A DNA stretch of 64,000 nt, taken from VAXT01 sp963698015 (lineage in GTDB: Bacteria > Actinomycetota > Thermoleophilia > Gaiellales > Gaiellaceae). Location of the stretch: assembly GCA_963698015.1 (NCBI GenBank), contig OY969109.1:806001-870000 (forward strand), in the 5' to 3' direction. Shown here piece by piece: positions 8,281-15,878 of this stretch (its first letter is position 1; every line of letters starts with the position of its first letter). The translations under genes and the position numbers were made by a program. The notes below the pieces were generated by a model that was not told the DNA's origin, made no database searches, and saw only the letters and a program-made list of their open reading frames with translations.

Positions 8281-9242
8281 TGCGGCGCGGGCTGCTGTAC
8301 CGGTGGAGTGGGCACCTCGTCGAGAAGCTCGCGGACGATGTCGTCGGAGCGAAGCCGCTCGACCCAGAGCTCGGGCTTGAGGGTGAGCCGGTGTGCGAGC
8401 GCCGGTACTGCGATCTCCTTCACGTCGTCCGGAGTGACGTAGTCGCGTCCCGATAGAGCCGCGCGGCAGCGCGAAAGCTTGAGCAGAGCGAGCGAGCCCC
8501 TGGGGCTGGCCCCGACTTGCACCCCGGACGCGTTCCGCGTCGCAGTCACGAGGTCGACGATGTAGAAGCCCACGCTCTCCTCGACGTGCACCCGCTCGAT
8601 CGCACGCTGCATGTCGAGGAGCGTCGGCCGGTCGACGATCGGCTCGAGCTCGACCTCCTCCACGATCCGCTCGAGCCGGCGCTCGAGCATCTCCCACTCG
8701 TGGTCGCGCGACGGGTAGCCAACGCCCATCCGCAGGACGAAACGGTCGAGTTGAGCCTCGGGCAGCGGGTAGGTCCCCTCGTACTCGATCGGATTCTGGG
8801 TGGCGAGGACGAGGAACGGCGGCTCGAGCAGGTGTGTGCGGCCGTCGATCGTGACCTGCCGCTCCTGCATCGCCTCGAGCAGCGCCGCCTGCGTCTTCGG
8901 AGGGGCCCGGTTGATCTCGTCCCCGAGTAGGAGGTTCGCGAAGATCGGCCCGGGCCTGAACTCGAAGTCCGCCTGCTGCTGGTTGTAGATCGACGACCCT
9001 GTGATGTCTGCGGGCATCAGGTCGGGCGTGAACTGGATGCGGGCGAACTCGAGCCCCATCGTCCGCGCGAAGGAACGTGCGATCAGCGTCTTCGCGAGGC
9101 CGGGGAAGTCTTCGATCAGAACGTGGCCGTCGGCGAGGATCCCGAGCAGAACGAGCTCGAGCGCCTCACGCTTCCCGACAACGGCTCGCTCGACCTCGTC
9201 CAGGATCCGCTCGGCCTGGGCGGTCAGTTCCTCGATCGTCAT
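8277..9242 (-). CDS. MoxR-type AAA ATPase
   Basis: 321 residues, standard length. Walker A appears in its MoxR form (EDFPGLAKT, about 44-52), Walker B as LLLGDEINRAPPKTQAALLEAMQE style sequence near 105, sensor 1 as LATQNPIEYEG, arginine-finger region LPEAQLDRF and a C-terminal lid domain. MoxR ATPases remodel or activate partner proteins carrying vWA domains, here the adjacent DUF58 protein. The gene is followed by DUF58 with an ATGA overlap and preceded by the membrane protein at 9242 with one shared base. Confidence 0.95.
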   Translation of the reverse strand: MTIEELTAQAERILDEVERAVVGKREALELVLLGILADGHVLIEDFPGLAKTLIARSFARTMGLEFARIQFTPDLMPADITGSSIYNQQQADFEFRPGPIFANLLLGDEINRAPPKTQAALLEAMQERQVTIDGRTHLLEPPFLVLATQNPIEYEGTYPLPEAQLDRFVLRMGVGYPSRDHEWEMLERRLERIVEEVELEPIVDRPTLLDMQRAIERVHVEESVGFYIVDLVTATRNASGVQVGASPRGSLALLKLSRCRAALSGRDYVTPDDVKEIAVPALAHRLTLKPELWVERLRSDDIVRELLDEVPTPPVQQPAPQ

Positions 9243-9757
9243 CAGAGCTCCTCCATGCGCGCGACCATGCTGCGCAAGGGCCCCAGCCCCGGCCCGGGGC
9301 TGTGGCGGTTCGCGGGCGGCTCACGATCGGGTCGCGTCAGCTCCCACAGCTCGTCGCCGAGCAGCTCGCGTACCGCCTCGCTCTGAGAGTCGAGCCGGAG
9401 CCCACGCCGTTCGAGCCGCGTCGCAGTGATCTCTCGGAGGACCGGTCGCAGGCGGTAGTGAAGGTCGAAGGCCCGCGCCGCGCCGACGTAGACCGCCCGC
9501 TCGAGGCGATCGAGCTCGGGGATCGCCGGCGGCTCGGGGAGCTCGCGGGCGAGTGCCTGCTCCAGCTCCGATCTCCCCTCGGGCGGAGCGACCTCGTGCA
9601 GCCAGGAGACGGCCGCGAGGAGCGCCATGATGCCGAGCGCGAGGATGTAGAGATCGAGCTCGAGCTCATGCCGCCCAGGGGCCTGCGTTCGTGCGATCAG
9701 CAAGGCGCACGTGGCCACGAGCGCGCCGAAAGCCCAGATCGGCGCGAGGCGTCTCAG
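9242..9757 (-). CDS. Membrane protein of the MoxR-DUF58-DUF4129 cluster, probable CTG start
   Basis: 171 residues: two membrane segments at the N-terminus (about 4-22 and 35-53), then a soluble charged region (ELDRLERAVYVGAARAFDLHYRLRPVL) resembling proteins found beside DUF58/MoxR genes in actinobacteria. No ATG, GTG or TTG precedes the first membrane segment. The only start giving a complete segment is CTG at 9757, which overlaps the DUF4129 stop as CTGA, just like the ATGA overlaps elsewhere in this operon. GTG 9718 would start inside the first segment. Confidence 0.65.
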   Translation of the reverse strand: MRRLAPIWAFGALVATCALLIARTQAPGRHELELDLYILALGIMALLAAVSWLHEVAPPEGRSELEQALARELPEPPAIPELDRLERAVYVGAARAFDLHYRLRPVLREITATRLERRGLRLDSQSEAVRELLGDELWELTRPDREPPANRHSPGPGLGPLRSMVARMEEL

Positions 9758-10650
9758 GTTGCGACCTCGAGCTCGGTCCGGAGCCCGGCGAGCGCGTCGA
9801 TCGCGTCGTCCTTCATCCGGGCGTCGATCTCGTGCGGGCTGAACCGGGCGCGCTCGAAGAGGCTCGTCAGCCGGCGAATCGAGTGGGAGCTCACCTGGAC
9901 GAGGTCGAGGACGCGCGCAAGGTACTCGACCGGCGCCTCGAATCTCTCGCGCGGGACGCCCCGCGCCGCAAGGGTCCGCTCCATCCTCGCGTAGGCGCCG
10001 ATGACCGCCTTTCGTGGATCCGGCTCGCGGCGGAGGTCGTCGAGGGTCTCGCTCAGCACTTCGGACAGCACGACCGCCATCGGACGCGGCGGAAGCGGCT
10101 CGCCCCACCGTCTCCGCAGGTAGAGGATGCCGGCCGCACCGACGAACGCGACCGCAAGCGACCCGAGGACGATGAAGAGAAGCCACTGGAAATGCGGTTT
10201 GTAGTCGGCGGGCTCCTGCTTCTTCCCGTGGGTCTTGCCCTGCTGCTTCGAGCTCGTCGCTGCCGGCGTCGTGGGGGTCTTCGGCCCGGACTGCGCTCCG
10301 TAGTGGGTCCGCGCATAGACGAAGGCCGCGAGGAGGATCGCCAGGGCGATGCCGACCCTCACCCAGGGCACGCGCTTGTCCGTTTCCGGGGTCCTCGCGC
10401 GATTCATGCGTCGCATGAAGGCCGCCCAGACGATCAGGACGATTCCGGCCGGGACGAAGAGAACCGCGACGGTGCTCAGGTAGTCGACGATGAGCGTCGG
10501 CGGATGGCCGTTCGGCGAGCTCTCGCCGCGCGCCGGGGCACGTCCCGTGGCAGCGATCGCGACCACTCCGACGAGGCCGAGCAGGACGAGGATCGTCAGG
10601 GGCGACCGCCACCCGAGCTTCGCGCTGCCGTTTCCCGCAGCACCCTCCAT
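9754..10650 (-). CDS. DUF4129 domain membrane protein
   Basis: 298 residues. Three hydrophobic segments (about 17-36, 55-78 and 95-113), an external Lys/Gln-rich linker, a fourth segment (about 155-176) and a C-terminal cytoplasmic DUF4129 domain with AVIGAYARMERTLAARGVPRER and TPxEY-like APVEYLARVL, the core of the domain. DUF4129 occurs alone or fused to transglutaminases, typically beside MoxR and DUF58 genes as here. It is the first gene of the cluster transcribed toward 6500. Confidence 0.85.
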   Translation of the reverse strand: MEGAAGNGSAKLGWRSPLTILVLLGLVGVVAIAATGRAPARGESSPNGHPPTLIVDYLSTVAVLFVPAGIVLIVWAAFMRRMNRARTPETDKRVPWVRVGIALAILLAAFVYARTHYGAQSGPKTPTTPAATSSKQQGKTHGKKQEPADYKPHFQWLLFIVLGSLAVAFVGAAGILYLRRRWGEPLPPRPMAVVLSEVLSETLDDLRREPDPRKAVIGAYARMERTLAARGVPRERFEAPVEYLARVLDLVQVSSHSIRRLTSLFERARFSPHEIDARMKDDAIDALAGLRTELEVAT

Positions 10651-10698
10651 GTCGGCACACTAGTCGAGTGGAGCGGAAATCTCCGCTGCGCGCCGGGG

Positions 10699-11466
10699 TC
10701 AGCCCGTGGAGTGCGCGGCGATGAAGGAGTCCACGAGCCCACGCGTGTCCGGGTTGTTGAGCAGCCTGAACCCGTGCTCGGCGCCGCCCGTGATCACGAG
10801 ACGCTTGTCCGGCGACGCGCACGCGTCGTAGAGCATGCGCGCCTCGTCGGCGAACTCGGCGTCGTGCTCGTCCGCGAGGAACAGCACCGGCGTGCGAAGG
10901 GCTCTGACGTCGGCCATCGCATCGACGTTGGCATAGATCTGCGGGCTCGAGAAGCTGATCACGCCGTCGACGCTCGGAATGACGAGCGCCGCCGCGCCGA
11001 GGACGGCAGCGCCCCCGAGAGAGGCCCCGCCTAGCACGATGCTCTGCACGCCTCGCGCGCGCAGCGTCCGGATCGCGCCGAGCACGTCGAAGTCGACGCG
11101 GTTCGCCCGTGACCTGCGTGACGTCGAGCCCGACGACCCGAAGCCGCGATGGTCGAAGACGAGCACGCGGTACCCGGCGGCCGCAAGTCCTCTGGCGTAC
11201 GGCAGCCAGCCACACAGGTTCGGCGGAGCGCCGCCCTGGTGAGCGAGAATCACGCCGCGCGGCCCGTGACCGAGCACGACGCCGATCAGCCGCACGCCGT
11301 CGCTCGCGGTGAACCGGACGATGTGACGCCGCTCGGCTCGCTTCACGCAGACCTCGCGCAGGCGGAGCGGCTTCACACGCTGAGCCTCGGCCGACGGAGC
11401 TGAAACCCGCGTCGCGGCCAGGAGTGCGACGAGCGCGAGCAGGACCGCAGCGGCGCGCAGACTCAT
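10699..11466 (-). CDS. Secreted alpha/beta hydrolase
   Basis: 255 residues. A signal peptide (about 1-28, MSLRAAAVLLALVALLAATR) precedes an alpha/beta hydrolase fold: oxyanion region GVILAHQGGAPPNLCGW, FDHRGFGSSGS, the nucleophile elbow GGASLGG, the acid region LFLADEHDAEFAD and the catalytic His in GGAEHGF. Such proteins act on esters or peptides; the substrate is unknown. Its ATG overlaps the PadR stop by 4 nt, so regulator and hydrolase are cotranscribed. Confidence 0.85.
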   Translation of the reverse strand: MSLRAAAVLLALVALLAATRVSAPSAEAQRVKPLRLREVCVKRAERRHIVRFTASDGVRLIGVVLGHGPRGVILAHQGGAPPNLCGWLPYARGLAAAGYRVLVFDHRGFGSSGSTSRRSRANRVDFDVLGAIRTLRARGVQSIVLGGASLGGAAVLGAAALVIPSVDGVISFSSPQIYANVDAMADVRALRTPVLFLADEHDAEFADEARMLYDACASPDKRLVITGGAEHGFRLLNNPDTRGLVDSFIAAHSTG

Positions 11467-12023
11467 CGCTTCGCCCGACCCAGCTCGCGCTCGGTCTCGT
11501 CTGCCCAGCCAATGATCGCGTCGACGACGGCGTGCCCGTAGCGCCTGGTCAGATTGGCGTAGAAGTCGAGCCGCGGGTCGGAGGGAGCCGCGTCGAACGC
11601 GTTCAGTTCGGCCTTCAGCTTCTCGGCGGCCCCGCGACGCTCGCGGACGTGCTCCGCGAGCCGCTCGGGCGAGCTGAGGTCGCCGAAGTAGAGCTTGAGC
11701 AGCAGGAGATTCCGATTCGGCTCCGGCGGCGTCGGCGTCTCCTCGACCCATTCCTTGAACGCCGCGCGCCCGCGCTGTGTGATCCGGTACACCTGCTTGT
11801 CGGGACGCTGCGACTGGGCGACCTTCCTGCTCGTCGCGTAGCCCGCCTCGACGAGCCTCGGCAGCACGGCGTAGATCTGGCTCCTCGCGGGCGCCCAGAA
11901 GTAACCGACCGAGGTCTCGATCGCCCTCTTGAGGTCGTAGCCCGACATCGCGCGGCGAGTGAGCAGGCCCAGCACCGCGCACTCGGTCGTCGTCAGAGTC
12001 TCGGCCTTAGTCTGTACCGGCAT
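11463..12023 (-). CDS. PadR family transcriptional regulator
   Basis: 186 residues. The N-terminal winged helix has the PadR pattern: ECAVLGLLTRRAMSGYDLKRAIE, then FWAPARSQIYAVLPRLVEAGY and the wing PDKQVYRITQRGRAAFKEW; the C-terminal helical dimerisation domain follows (Vir_C-like). PadR proteins are usually repressors of nearby transport or detoxification genes. I take ATG 12023 as the start; ATG-like codon 12044 is also in frame but would place an 8-bp-arm palindrome (12022-12040) inside the gene. The palindrome is a likely autoregulatory operator. Confidence 0.85.
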   Translation of the reverse strand: MPVQTKAETLTTTECAVLGLLTRRAMSGYDLKRAIETSVGYFWAPARSQIYAVLPRLVEAGYATSRKVAQSQRPDKQVYRITQRGRAAFKEWVEETPTPPEPNRNLLLLKLYFGDLSSPERLAEHVRERRGAAEKLKAELNAFDAAPSDPRLDFYANLTRRYGHAVVDAIIGWADETERELGRAKR

Positions 12024-12040
12024 AGTCCGGTGCGGACTAT
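12022..12040. promoter_or_regulatory. Candidate PadR operator
   Basis: Perfect inverted repeat ATAGTCCG-GTG-CGGACTAT directly at the PadR start codon and overlapping the last bases of the lipid kinase gene. The position suits autorepression; the assignment to PadR is inference. Confidence 0.5.
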
Positions 12041-12903
12041 ACAAGCACCAGAGCGGCTTCGCGCTCGGCCTCGAAGAGCGCCGAGGTGACGTCGCCGAGA
12101 TCCTCGCCGTCGACCTGGAGCGGCATCGGGTCGTCGCCGACGAGCTCGATGCGGTCGAGGTCGTGCGCGTACAGGATGTCGCCGGCCGTGGCCTGGCCCT
12201 TTCCTCGTAACGCGTAGGTCAGCAGGCGCGGGATCGACGCCGGCGAGACGACGCGGGGCGCGACGAGGTCGAGCCCGAGCTCGAAGCGCGCCTCGGGCGC
12301 GATCCTCAGCGGCACCGGGCCTGCGTATGTGTACGGATCGCAGTTCGCAACGAACGCGAACGCCGCGCGGCCCTGCCCGAGAACCTCGAGCGAGGGCTCG
12401 AAGCGGCCGCGGTGCTCGCTGATCATCCGCGCGACCTCCCAGGCGAAGCGAACGTTGCTCGCGCGGCCGTGCTCGAGCGTCCGCCCGTAGGCGTCGAGGC
12501 GTCGCACTGCCTCCGCGTCGAGGCCAACCCCGGCGGCGAACCCGAAGCGCCTGCCGTTGACGCGCCCGAGCGAGATCCGTCGCGGCTTGCCCGCGACGAG
12601 ATGCTCCGCAGCTTCGACCGGGTCACGGGACAGGCCGAGCGCGCGCGGCAGGACGTTCGCGCCTCCGCCGGGTATGAACCCGAGAGGCGTGTCCGGCCCG
12701 ACCCCGTTCAGCACCTCGTTGAAGGTGCCGTCGCCCGAGAAGACGTAGACGGCCTCCGCGTCTCCGGCCGCCCGGGCGAGCTCGGTCGCGTGGCCGGGAT
12801 GCAGCGTCTGCTCAAGCTCGACGTCGCCGAGCACGGCCTGCACCTTCTCGGCGCGAACGTCCGTGACGCCGCTCGCGTACGGGTTGACGATCAGGAGCCG
12901 CAC
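12037..12903 (-). CDS. Diacylglycerol/lipid kinase family protein
   Basis: 288 residues. The DAGK catalytic domain shows RLLIVNPYASG at the N-terminus, the ATP/Mg site FSGDGTFNEVLNG (about 56-68), GFIPGGGANVLPRALGL and, at the C-terminus, the beta-sandwich region ending MPLQVDGEDLG (binding-site DGE). It phosphorylates a lipid such as diacylglycerol at the membrane. GTG 12903 is the first start fitting the family's N-terminus. It lies directly upstream of the PadR gene. Confidence 0.88.
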   Translation of the reverse strand: MRLLIVNPYASGVTDVRAEKVQAVLGDVELEQTLHPGHATELARAAGDAEAVYVFSGDGTFNEVLNGVGPDTPLGFIPGGGANVLPRALGLSRDPVEAAEHLVAGKPRRISLGRVNGRRFGFAAGVGLDAEAVRRLDAYGRTLEHGRASNVRFAWEVARMISEHRGRFEPSLEVLGQGRAAFAFVANCDPYTYAGPVPLRIAPEARFELGLDLVAPRVVSPASIPRLLTYALRGKGQATAGDILYAHDLDRIELVGDDPMPLQVDGEDLGDVTSALFEAEREAALVLV

Positions 12904-12960
12904 GGGAGCGAAGCGTAGGTGCTGTCCGAGGCCGCAGGGCTCGGACGAGTGGAGGGGGTC

Positions 12961-12984
12961 TGGGGGAACCGGGAGGTTCCCCCA
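12961..12984. terminator. Hairpin downstream of TetR gene
   Basis: Perfect 10-bp stem TGGGGGAACC / GGTTCCCCCA with loop GGGA, just after the TetR stop (12990) on the minus strand. No U-tract follows, so termination is not certain; the AACC/GGTTCCCCC arms also resemble the dispersed repeat seen at 34070, 38514 and 40467. Confidence 0.5.
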
Positions 12985-12989
12985 GCGAC

Positions 12990-13565
12990 TTAGCCGGGCG
13001 TCGCGTAACCGCGCATACCGTCTACGAGGAGGCTGTAGAAGCGGTCCGCGAGCTCGTCCGTGTCGCGGCCCGGCTGGAGCCACGTGTACGCCCAGTTCGC
13101 CGCCGACAAGCTGAGCAGCGCGGCGGTCGAGTCATCGAGGTCGGAGCGGAGCTCCCCGAGCTCGCGGCCGTCGCGGAAGAGCGCGCGCACGCGGTCCTCG
13201 TAGCGCCGCCTCTCGGCCACGATCTCGTCGCGCCGCTCGCCCTCGAGGTAGCGCCACTCGCGCACGAACACCGTCGCCACGTCGAGCTGCTCCGCGACGA
13301 CCCGCAGGTGCCCACGCAGCGCGAGGCGGATCTTCTCGGTCGCCGGCAGCTCGTCCGGGATCGCGTCGAGCGCGGCATGGAACGCGTCGGCTCCTTCGCG
13401 CATCGTCTCGTAGAGCAGGTCCTGCTTCGACGAGATGTGCGCGTAGAGCGACCCCTTCTGCACGCCCATCGACTTCGCGAGGTCGCCGATCGAGGTGCCG
13501 TGGTAGCCCTTCTCGGCGAACAGCCGAGCGGCCTGCCTGGTCAGCTCCGACTTGCGGGTCGAGAT
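12990..13565 (-). CDS. TetR family regulator divergent from paaA
   Basis: About 191 residues. A full TetR helix-turn-helix is encoded: LTRQAARLFAEKGYHGTSIGDLAKSMGVQKGSLYAHISSKQDLLYE, given here in pieces 13440-13545, then the ligand-binding helices ending ADRFYSLLVDGMRGYA. No ATG, GTG or TTG exists in frame upstream of the helix-turn-helix; the frame opens after a TAG at 13578-13580, and the first plausible start is ATC at 13565. The annotated-looking ATG at 13469 would remove half of the DNA-binding domain. By position it is a candidate PaaR-like repressor of paaABCD, with a palindrome at 13580-13589. Confidence 0.75.
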   Translation of the reverse strand: MSTRKSELTRQAARLFAEKGYHGTSIGDLAKSMGVQKGSLYAHISSKQDLLYETMREGADAFHAALDAIPDELPATEKIRLALRGHLRVVAEQLDVATVFVREWRYLEGERRDEIVAERRRYEDRVRALFRDGRELGELRSDLDDSTAALLSLSAANWAYTWLQPGRDTDELADRFYSLLVDGMRGYATPG

Positions 13566-13579
13566 AGTAGGATTACCCT

Positions 13580-13589
13580 AACGATCGTT
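13580..13589. promoter_or_regulatory. Palindrome between TetR gene and paaA
   Basis: AACGATCGTT, a perfect 10-bp palindrome, 3 bp before the paaA ATG and 14 bp from the likely TetR start. It is a candidate operator for the TetR regulator. A TANNNT box (TACCCT, 13574-13579) abuts it. Confidence 0.45.
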
Positions 13590-13592
13590 CGT

Positions 13593-14492
13593 ATGGAAGC
13601 GCGCGAACAGGAATTCCTCGAGTACGTCCAGTCCGGCGGCCAGGTCGAGACGACCGACTGGATGCCCGACGACTACCGCGCGAAGCTCATCAAGTTCATC
13701 GAGATGCACGGCAACTCGGAGTTGATGGGCGTCCTGCCCGAGCGCGAGTGGATCCTGCGCGCGCCGACGCTCCAGCGCAAGCTCGCCTTGACCGCGAAGG
13801 TGCAGGACGAGGTCGGTCACTCGCAGCTCATCTACCGCGTCGTCTCCGACCTCGGCAAGCCGCGCGAGCAGTGTCTCGACGACCTGATCTCCGGCAAGTC
13901 GAAGTTCCACAACGTCTTCCACTACCCGACGAAGACCTGGGGCGACGTCGGCGTGATCGCGTGGCTCGTCGACGCGGCCGCGATCATCAGCCAGAAGGCG
14001 CTCCTCAAGTGCTCGTACGCGCCGTACGCGCGGATCATGAAGAAGATCTGCTGGGAGGAGTCGTTCCACATCCTCCACGGGCGCGACGTGATCCTGACGA
14101 TGATGAACGGCACCGACGAGCAGCGCGAGCTCGTCCAGGAGGCGCTCGACCGCTGGTGGGGCCCGCTCATGCAGTTCCACGGGAACCCGATTCCGGCCGA
14201 GGACGACCCGATGTACATCTGGCGGATCAAGAGCCAGGGCAACGGCGAGGCGCGGCAGCAGTTCCTCGACGGCTACGTGCCGCAGATCTGGGAGCTCGGT
14301 CTGACCGTTCCCGACCCGAAGCTGCGCAAGCGGGACGACGGGGTCTGGGAGTTCACCGAGCCTGACTGGGACGAGCTGATGCACGTCGTCACCGGGCACG
14401 GCCCGAACACCCAGGAGCGGCTCGGCCTGCGGCGCACGACTCGGGACGAGACCGAGTGGGTCCGCCGTGTGGTCCTGCCCGAAGCGGCGTGA
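13593..14492 (+). CDS. paaA: Phenylacetyl-CoA epoxidase subunit PaaA
   Basis: 299 residues, the catalytic subunit of the diiron monooxygenase that epoxidises the ring of phenylacetyl-CoA. Both halves of the diiron site are visible: AKVQDEVGHSQLIYR (ExxH, about 72-86) and ICWEESFHILHGRDV (ExxxH, about 150-164). The N-terminus MEAREQEFLEYVQSGGQVE and C-terminal TGHGPNTQERLGLRR fit the family. No Shine-Dalgarno is seen before the ATG. It starts the paaABCD operon and overlaps paaB by 4 nt. Confidence 0.95.
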   Translation: MEAREQEFLEYVQSGGQVETTDWMPDDYRAKLIKFIEMHGNSELMGVLPEREWILRAPTLQRKLALTAKVQDEVGHSQLIYRVVSDLGKPREQCLDDLISGKSKFHNVFHYPTKTWGDVGVIAWLVDAAAIISQKALLKCSYAPYARIMKKICWEESFHILHGRDVILTMMNGTDEQRELVQEALDRWWGPLMQFHGNPIPAEDDPMYIWRIKSQGNGEARQQFLDGYVPQIWELGLTVPDPKLRKRDDGVWEFTEPDWDELMHVVTGHGPNTQERLGLRRTTRDETEWVRRVVLPEAA

Positions 14493-14770
14493 TCTACGAG
14501 GTCTTCCGACAGGAGCGCAAGGGCCAGGCGTTTGCGCACGCCGGCTCGGTCGAGGCGCCCAACGAGGAGTTCGCCGAGTGGTACGCCCGCGAGGAGTTCG
14601 GCCGGCGCGGCGAGTCGGTCGCGCTCTGGGTCGTCCCGCGGGAGGCCGTGCACGAGATCGACGACTTCATCGACGAGCTGGAGCGGAACTACCACCGCGT
14701 CGACGGCTACCCGCTCAAGGAGAAGCTGAAGGAGGCACGTGAACGAGCCGAGGCCCGAGCAGCCAAGTAA
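14489..14770 (+). CDS. paaB: Phenylacetyl-CoA epoxidase subunit PaaB
   Basis: 93 residues, starting VIYEVFRQERKGQAFAHAGS from a GTG that overlaps the paaA stop (GTGA). PaaB is a small non-catalytic subunit bridging PaaAC dimers; the pattern PxxxxAxxYAREEFGRRGE is characteristic (here APNEEFAEWYAREEFGRR). Its stop codon (AAG-TAA) is provided by the 23-bp palindrome at 14763-14785. Confidence 0.92.
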   Translation: MIYEVFRQERKGQAFAHAGSVEAPNEEFAEWYAREEFGRRGESVALWVVPREAVHEIDDFIDELERNYHRVDGYPLKEKLKEARERAEARAAK

Positions 14771-15356
14771 CAGTCTGTTACAAGGTCGGTCTCGCGCCGA
14801 CGCGTTGCTGGAGATCGCTGACGACGAGCTGATCCTCGGCTGGCGCAACTCGGAGTGGACCGGGATCGCGCCGTTTCTCGAGGAGGACGTCGCCTTCTCG
14901 TCGATCGCGCAGAACGAGATCGGGCACGCCCGGGCGCTCTACCAGCTCGTCGCGGAGGAGCTCGACACGACCGCAGATGAGCTCGCCTTCGACCGCAAGC
15001 CAGAGGAGTACCGATGCTCGCCGTTCGTCGAGCTGCGCCTCGTCCCCGACTGGGCGAAGACGATCGCGCGTCACTGCCTCTACGAGGACGCGGACGAGCG
15101 GCGCATCAAGGAGCTGATCGAGTCCGACGATCCCGAGGTCGCGGGCCTCGCCGCGAAGATCGACCGGGAGGAGGCGTATCACCGGATGCACGCCCGGATG
15201 TGGTTCGAACGGCTCGAGGGCGAGTCACAGTTCCAGGAGGCGCTCGAGGAGCTGCGGCCGATGGTCGACCAGCGCGGCGAGCACCTGCCCGAGTTCGAGC
15301 AGCTCTGGGAGGAGATGACCGAGGTGCGGCGCTCGGTCGCGGGGGCGACGTGGTAA
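14739..15356 (+). CDS. paaC: Phenylacetyl-CoA epoxidase subunit PaaC
   Basis: 205 residues, the structural ferritin-like partner of PaaA. NSEWTGIAPFLEEDVAFSSIAQNEIGHARALY is typical, as is REEAYHRMHARMW. It is about 40-50 residues shorter than usual PaaC. The long start (GTG 14739) overlaps paaB by 32 nt and makes the palindrome at 14763 encode SNSLLQG near the N-terminus. TTG 14805, just before LLEIADDE where homologues begin, would instead leave the repeat between paaB and paaC. I favour neither strongly. Confidence 0.88.
   Translation: MNEPRPEQPSNSLLQGRSRADALLEIADDELILGWRNSEWTGIAPFLEEDVAFSSIAQNEIGHARALYQLVAEELDTTADELAFDRKPEEYRCSPFVELRLVPDWAKTIARHCLYEDADERRIKELIESDDPEVAGLAAKIDREEAYHRMHARMWFERLEGESQFQEALEELRPMVDQRGEHLPEFEQLWEEMTEVRRSVAGATW
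14763..14785. repeat. 23-bp palindrome of the GTAACAC-GTGTTAC family
   Basis: Arms CCAAGTAACAG and CTGTTACAAGG around T. It contains the paaB stop codon and lies in the paaB-paaC junction. Confidence 0.8.
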
Positions 15357-15874
15357 CGGCGGAACGCGTCTGGGAGGCGCTGGCCGAGATCCCTGATCCG
15401 GAGATCCCGCCGATCTCGATCGTCGACCTCGGCGTCGTGCGGAGCGTGTCCGTAGAGCCATGTCCCGGGACCAGGTCCCAGGACGGGGCCGTTGTGGACA
15501 GTCGCGTGCGGGTCGAGTTCACGCCCACCTTTCTGGGCTGCCCCGCGCTCGAGGTGATGCGCGACCAGATGGCCGCCCGGATCCGCGAGCTCGGCGCCGA
15601 GCCCGACGTCGAGGTGATTCTCGACGACTCGTGGTCGACGGACCGGATCACGCCCGCGGGTCGCGAGAAGCTCCGCGAGTGCGGCTTCGCACCGCCGGCG
15701 CCGCGTGAGGCCGGCGGGCCGCAGCTCGTCCAGCTGCAGAGCAAGGCGTTCAAGTGCCCGTACTGCGGCTCGACGGACACGCGCCTCGAGAACATCTTCG
15801 GGCCGACTCCGTGCCGCTCGGTCCGCTACTGCGACAGTTGCCGCCAGCCCTTCGAGCAGTTCAAGACGATCTGA
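15350..15874 (+). CDS. paaD: PaaD, metal-sulfur maturation protein of the epoxidase
   Basis: 174 residues. The N-terminal MIP18/DUF59 domain (ERVWEALAEIPDPEIPPISIVDLGVV... FTPTFLGCPALEVM) is followed by a C-terminal zinc ribbon with four Cys (CPYCGSTDT... CRSVRYCDSC) and FEQFKTI. PaaD is needed for Fe-S maturation of the PaaE reductase. The loop between the first two beta strands carries an insertion of about 15 residues (EPCPGTRSQDGAVVDS) encoded by the palindrome at 15462-15484. GTG start, overlapping paaC by 7 nt. paaE is not in the window. Confidence 0.92.
   Translation: MVTAERVWEALAEIPDPEIPPISIVDLGVVRSVSVEPCPGTRSQDGAVVDSRVRVEFTPTFLGCPALEVMRDQMAARIRELGAEPDVEVILDDSWSTDRITPAGREKLRECGFAPPAPREAGGPQLVQLQSKAFKCPYCGSTDTRLENIFGPTPCRSVRYCDSCRQPFEQFKTI
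15462..15484. repeat. 23-bp palindrome inside paaD
   Basis: Arms GTCCCGGGACC and GGTCCCAGGAC around A; one mismatch from perfect symmetry. It is translated as part of an insertion (PCPGTRSQD) in PaaD. Same family as 2215 and 2374. Confidence 0.8.
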
Positions 15875-15878
15875 GCCG

